Positions 22,543 to 24,022 of a DNA stretch of 24,022 nt are shown here, piece after piece. A program made the position numbers and the translations under genes. The notes under the pieces are model-generated. The model did no database searches. It was not told the origin of the DNA and saw only the letters and a program-made list of their open reading frames with translations. How positions within the stretch are numbered: position 1 is the stretch's first letter; each line of letters begins with the position of its first letter. Source of the DNA: an uncultured Prevotella sp. (GTDB taxonomy: Bacteria; Bacteroidota; Bacteroidia; Bacteroidales; Bacteroidaceae); the NCBI GenBank assembly GCA_946999045.1, contig CAMQBR010000027.1, forward strand, positions 1 to 24,022. Reading direction: 5' to 3'.

Positions 22543-23268
22543 TTACTTTTTTGTATATACCTCCTTAAAAGGAAGTCTAAACCTATCCCCCCTAATACCA
22601 TCAGGTAAACGAACACCACAATTGATAATCATGTTTATCTCTGTACGATAAGGCAAGCCCAATGCCTTTTTTACTAATCTACTATCAAAGCCTTCAATGG
22701 GACAGGTATCATACCCCTGCTCACTCATTGCCAACATAAATGTTTGCACTACCAATGCACAGCTCTTGTGAACTGTTATACGTGCATCAGCCTCGGTAAC
22801 CTGTCGCACAATAGGACGAAACAATCCAATAACCTGCACCAGGAGTTTACGTATAATGCCCAAAAGTCCAAAGCAACGGGTATAAAACAAAGGCATAACA
22901 AAACCATAATACGTTTTCCATTTCTTTATACGCTTTGCCTGTTTTGATGGTTCACTATAATGCTTAACATTTTCTATCTCAAAATTCTTCACCGCCTTAG
23001 CATGCATCCTATGTTTATCTCTACGTGTAACAAACACCACCATTTGCTGTGCCGATGTAGCCGTTTGCTGATCAAGCTGCGCATGCGCCAACTCTTTCAA
23101 AACATCCCTATCTGTTACATGATAGCATTCCCACAACTGCATATTAGAGCTAGTGGGTGCCAATGTCGCCATTTCTAAACAGCGTTTTACCTTATCCGCA
23201 TCCAGTGGTATATGCTCATCAAAATGCCTTACCGCCCTTCGATGGTTTAATATTTCTTGTAAATTCAT
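22543..23268 (-). CDS. Nitroreductase-family flavoprotein
   Basis: A 241-residue protein of the nitroreductase/FMN-dependent oxidoreductase family, reducing nitro-compounds, quinones or flavins with NAD(P)H. The N-terminal FMN-binding motif NHRRAVRHFD is present (residues 8-17), followed by LEMATLAPTSSNMQLWECYHV, the usual family signature. The C-terminal half has SEQGYDTCPIEGFD and a terminal block with IINCGVR. The middle (about 95-150) is longer and more basic/hydrophobic than in many relatives. The substrate is unknown. The frame could start at TTG 23271, but ATG 23268 is preferred. A consensus promoter lies about 60 bp upstream; its 3' end faces MITE copy 2. Confidence 0.85.
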   Translation of the reverse strand: MNLQEILNHRRAVRHFDEHIPLDADKVKRCLEMATLAPTSSNMQLWECYHVTDRDVLKELAHAQLDQQTATSAQQMVVFVTRRDKHRMHAKAVKNFEIENVKHYSEPSKQAKRIKKWKTYYGFVMPLFYTRCFGLLGIIRKLLVQVIGLFRPIVRQVTEADARITVHKSCALVVQTFMLAMSEQGYDTCPIEGFDSRLVKKALGLPYRTEINMIINCGVRLPDGIRGDRFRLPFKEVYTKK

Positions 23269-23327
23269 CAACTTTTATTTTCTGTAATAGTAATTATCTT
23301 ATGAAAGATAAGCTTTGAGATTCATGG

Positions 23328-23358
23328 CAAAACTATAAAAAAAAAGTATATGCACAAA
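23328..23358 (-). promoter_or_regulatory. Promoter of the nitroreductase gene
   Basis: Minus-strand TTTG (plus 23355-23358), 19 bp, TAGTTTTG (plus 23328-23335): full match to the Bacteroidetes consensus. Leader about 55 nt. Confidence 0.6.
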
Positions 23359-23573
23359 ATAATATGCACTCAATCATGCAAGCTGTAGTTTGTATTCATT
23401 TATTTTCTGTTTTTTTGAAAGGTGTCGTTATGTTGTCATTTTTTCTCATAACTGCATTAAATACTGCATTTTACGTACTAATTACATCAATATTATATTA
23501 TCAATGTTATCATACTTTTTATTCTGTTTTACAAACTCATTGAGTTAATGCATCAAAATGGTGTAGTTTGTCT

Positions 23574-23612
23574 CACTAACTCATGCTCTTTGTGGCACTA
23601 ACTCATGCTCTT
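23574..23612. repeat. 17-bp direct repeat, period 22
   Basis: CACTAACTCATGCTCTT occurs at 23574-23590 and 23596-23612, exact. A related AACTCATTGAGTT lies at 23534. Only two units, so not a CRISPR array. Confidence 0.7.
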
Positions 23613-23722
23613 AATAAAAAGGCGGTTAGCATTAACAATATAATCCATATATCGTCATTCAACAATCATTGTTTTGAGCAAAATTAGGAAAAGCGAACTT
23701 CGCACAAATAAAAATAGGTAAA

Positions 23723-23913
23723 GGGAGGTTCTATAAATTAGCTTTGACAGATTGTGAGACTATTTTTGAGGTCAATTTGTTTGTGAGTGAAGGAGTATAA
23801 CGAGCTATACTCATGAACGAACAAGCAAATAGAACCAAAAAGAGCCCACAAGATAACAAAACGTAAAAAGACTGACATAAAAACGTTACGGTGGTAATTT
23901 ATAGAACCGCCCT
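23723..23913. mobile_element. MITE copy 3 (about 190 bp)
   Basis: GGTTCTATAAATTA (23727-23740) and TAATTTATAGAACC (23896-23909) are perfect inverted repeats, flanked by GGGA and GCCC. Inside is a second symmetric structure: ATTTGTTTGT (23775-23784) with ACAAGCAAAT (23821-23830), enclosing GAGTATA (23793-23799) with TATACTC (23806-23812). Its right-end block TACGGTGGTAATTTATAG matches copy 2. It lacks the TCAAAC-TT-GTTTGA motif of copies 1 and 2, so it is a different subtype. Confidence 0.8.
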
Positions 23914-24010
23914 TAAGTGAGAGCTCAGGAAGTATCTTGCATACTTCTATGATAAAAAAAATAATGATAGTGTCATTATACACTACCAAATACATTACCA
24001 AGTATATAAA

Positions 24011-24022
24011 GGCTGGTTCTAT
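24011..24022. mobile_element. Left end of a fourth MITE copy, cut by the window
   Basis: GGCTGGTTCTAT is identical to the first 12 bp of copy 2 and runs off the window edge. Only the end is visible, so the body cannot be confirmed. Confidence 0.5.

Larger units (their letters stand above)
23272..23722. other. Intergenic region upstream of nitroreductase
   Basis: 450 bp with no gene seen. Besides the nitroreductase promoter it holds a 17-bp direct repeat (23574-23612) and an AT-rich stretch. Confidence 0.6.

Noticed and set aside
23574..23612. CRISPR-like repeat-spacer unit
   Set aside because: Only two 17-bp units with a 5-bp gap, no spacers of normal length and no cas genes.
23738..24001. 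87-codon open frame on the minus strand across MITE copy 3
   Set aside because: It starts outside the element and ends in its left terminal repeat. Its hydrophobic residues follow from AT-rich DNA, no family features are visible, and copies 1 and 2 have no equivalent frame.

Overview
The window looks like chromosomal DNA of a low-GC member of the Bacteroidales, most likely a Prevotella-type organism. This rests on three things. The protein set is typical of the group: a Bacteroidales-type dihydroorotase, a DUF4369 lipoprotein, a short FtsB/DivIC, a 576-residue LysRS and an orphan TrpB2. Promoters follow the Bacteroidetes form TTTG-N19/20-TAnnTTTG rather than -35/-10. Strong Shine-Dalgarno sites are rare. 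The genus is an inference; no rRNA or species marker is present. No tRNA, rRNA, CRISPR array, prophage or intact transposase was seen.

Layout. At 29-6304 everything is on the minus strand: a polyprenol-phosphate glycosyltransferase, a plsC acyltransferase with a membrane metallophosphoesterase, pyrC with a DUF4369 lipoprotein, and a small membrane protein overlapping an FtsB/DivIC gene. dnaX (6651-8438) diverges from these. A 29-codon membrane-peptide gene with its own consensus promoter and terminator lies at 8604-8850 (minus). It is followed by a sodium:solute symporter (minus), divergent from an orphan trpB2. Next come lysS and the plus-strand cluster gpsA-pgi-HAD hydrolase (14584-17689), closed by a clear terminator. 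From 17.8 kb the region is more accessory: a decayed pseudogene, a rhodanese lipoprotein, corA with a long structured leader, a five-repeat DUF349 protein, and a nitroreductase. At least three copies of a roughly 190-270 bp terminal-inverted-repeat element (MITE) are interspersed here, and a fourth begins at the right edge.

Functions are mostly housekeeping: phospholipid and glycoconjugate synthesis (GT2, PlsC, GpsA), pyrimidine synthesis (PyrC), division (FtsB), replication (DnaX), translation (LysS), central carbon metabolism (Pgi) and ion transport (CorA, SSS).

No obvious defence or biosynthetic system is present. The most interesting signals are non-coding or very small. They are the unannotated 29-aa membrane peptide with a complete transcription unit, a possible H-type pseudoknot in the corA leader that would hide its GGAGA ribosome-binding site, a MITE inserted between the rhodanese gene and its likely promoter, and a long hairpin-containing leader for the first glycosyltransferase. 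All were read by eye; no alignment, folding or database search was run.
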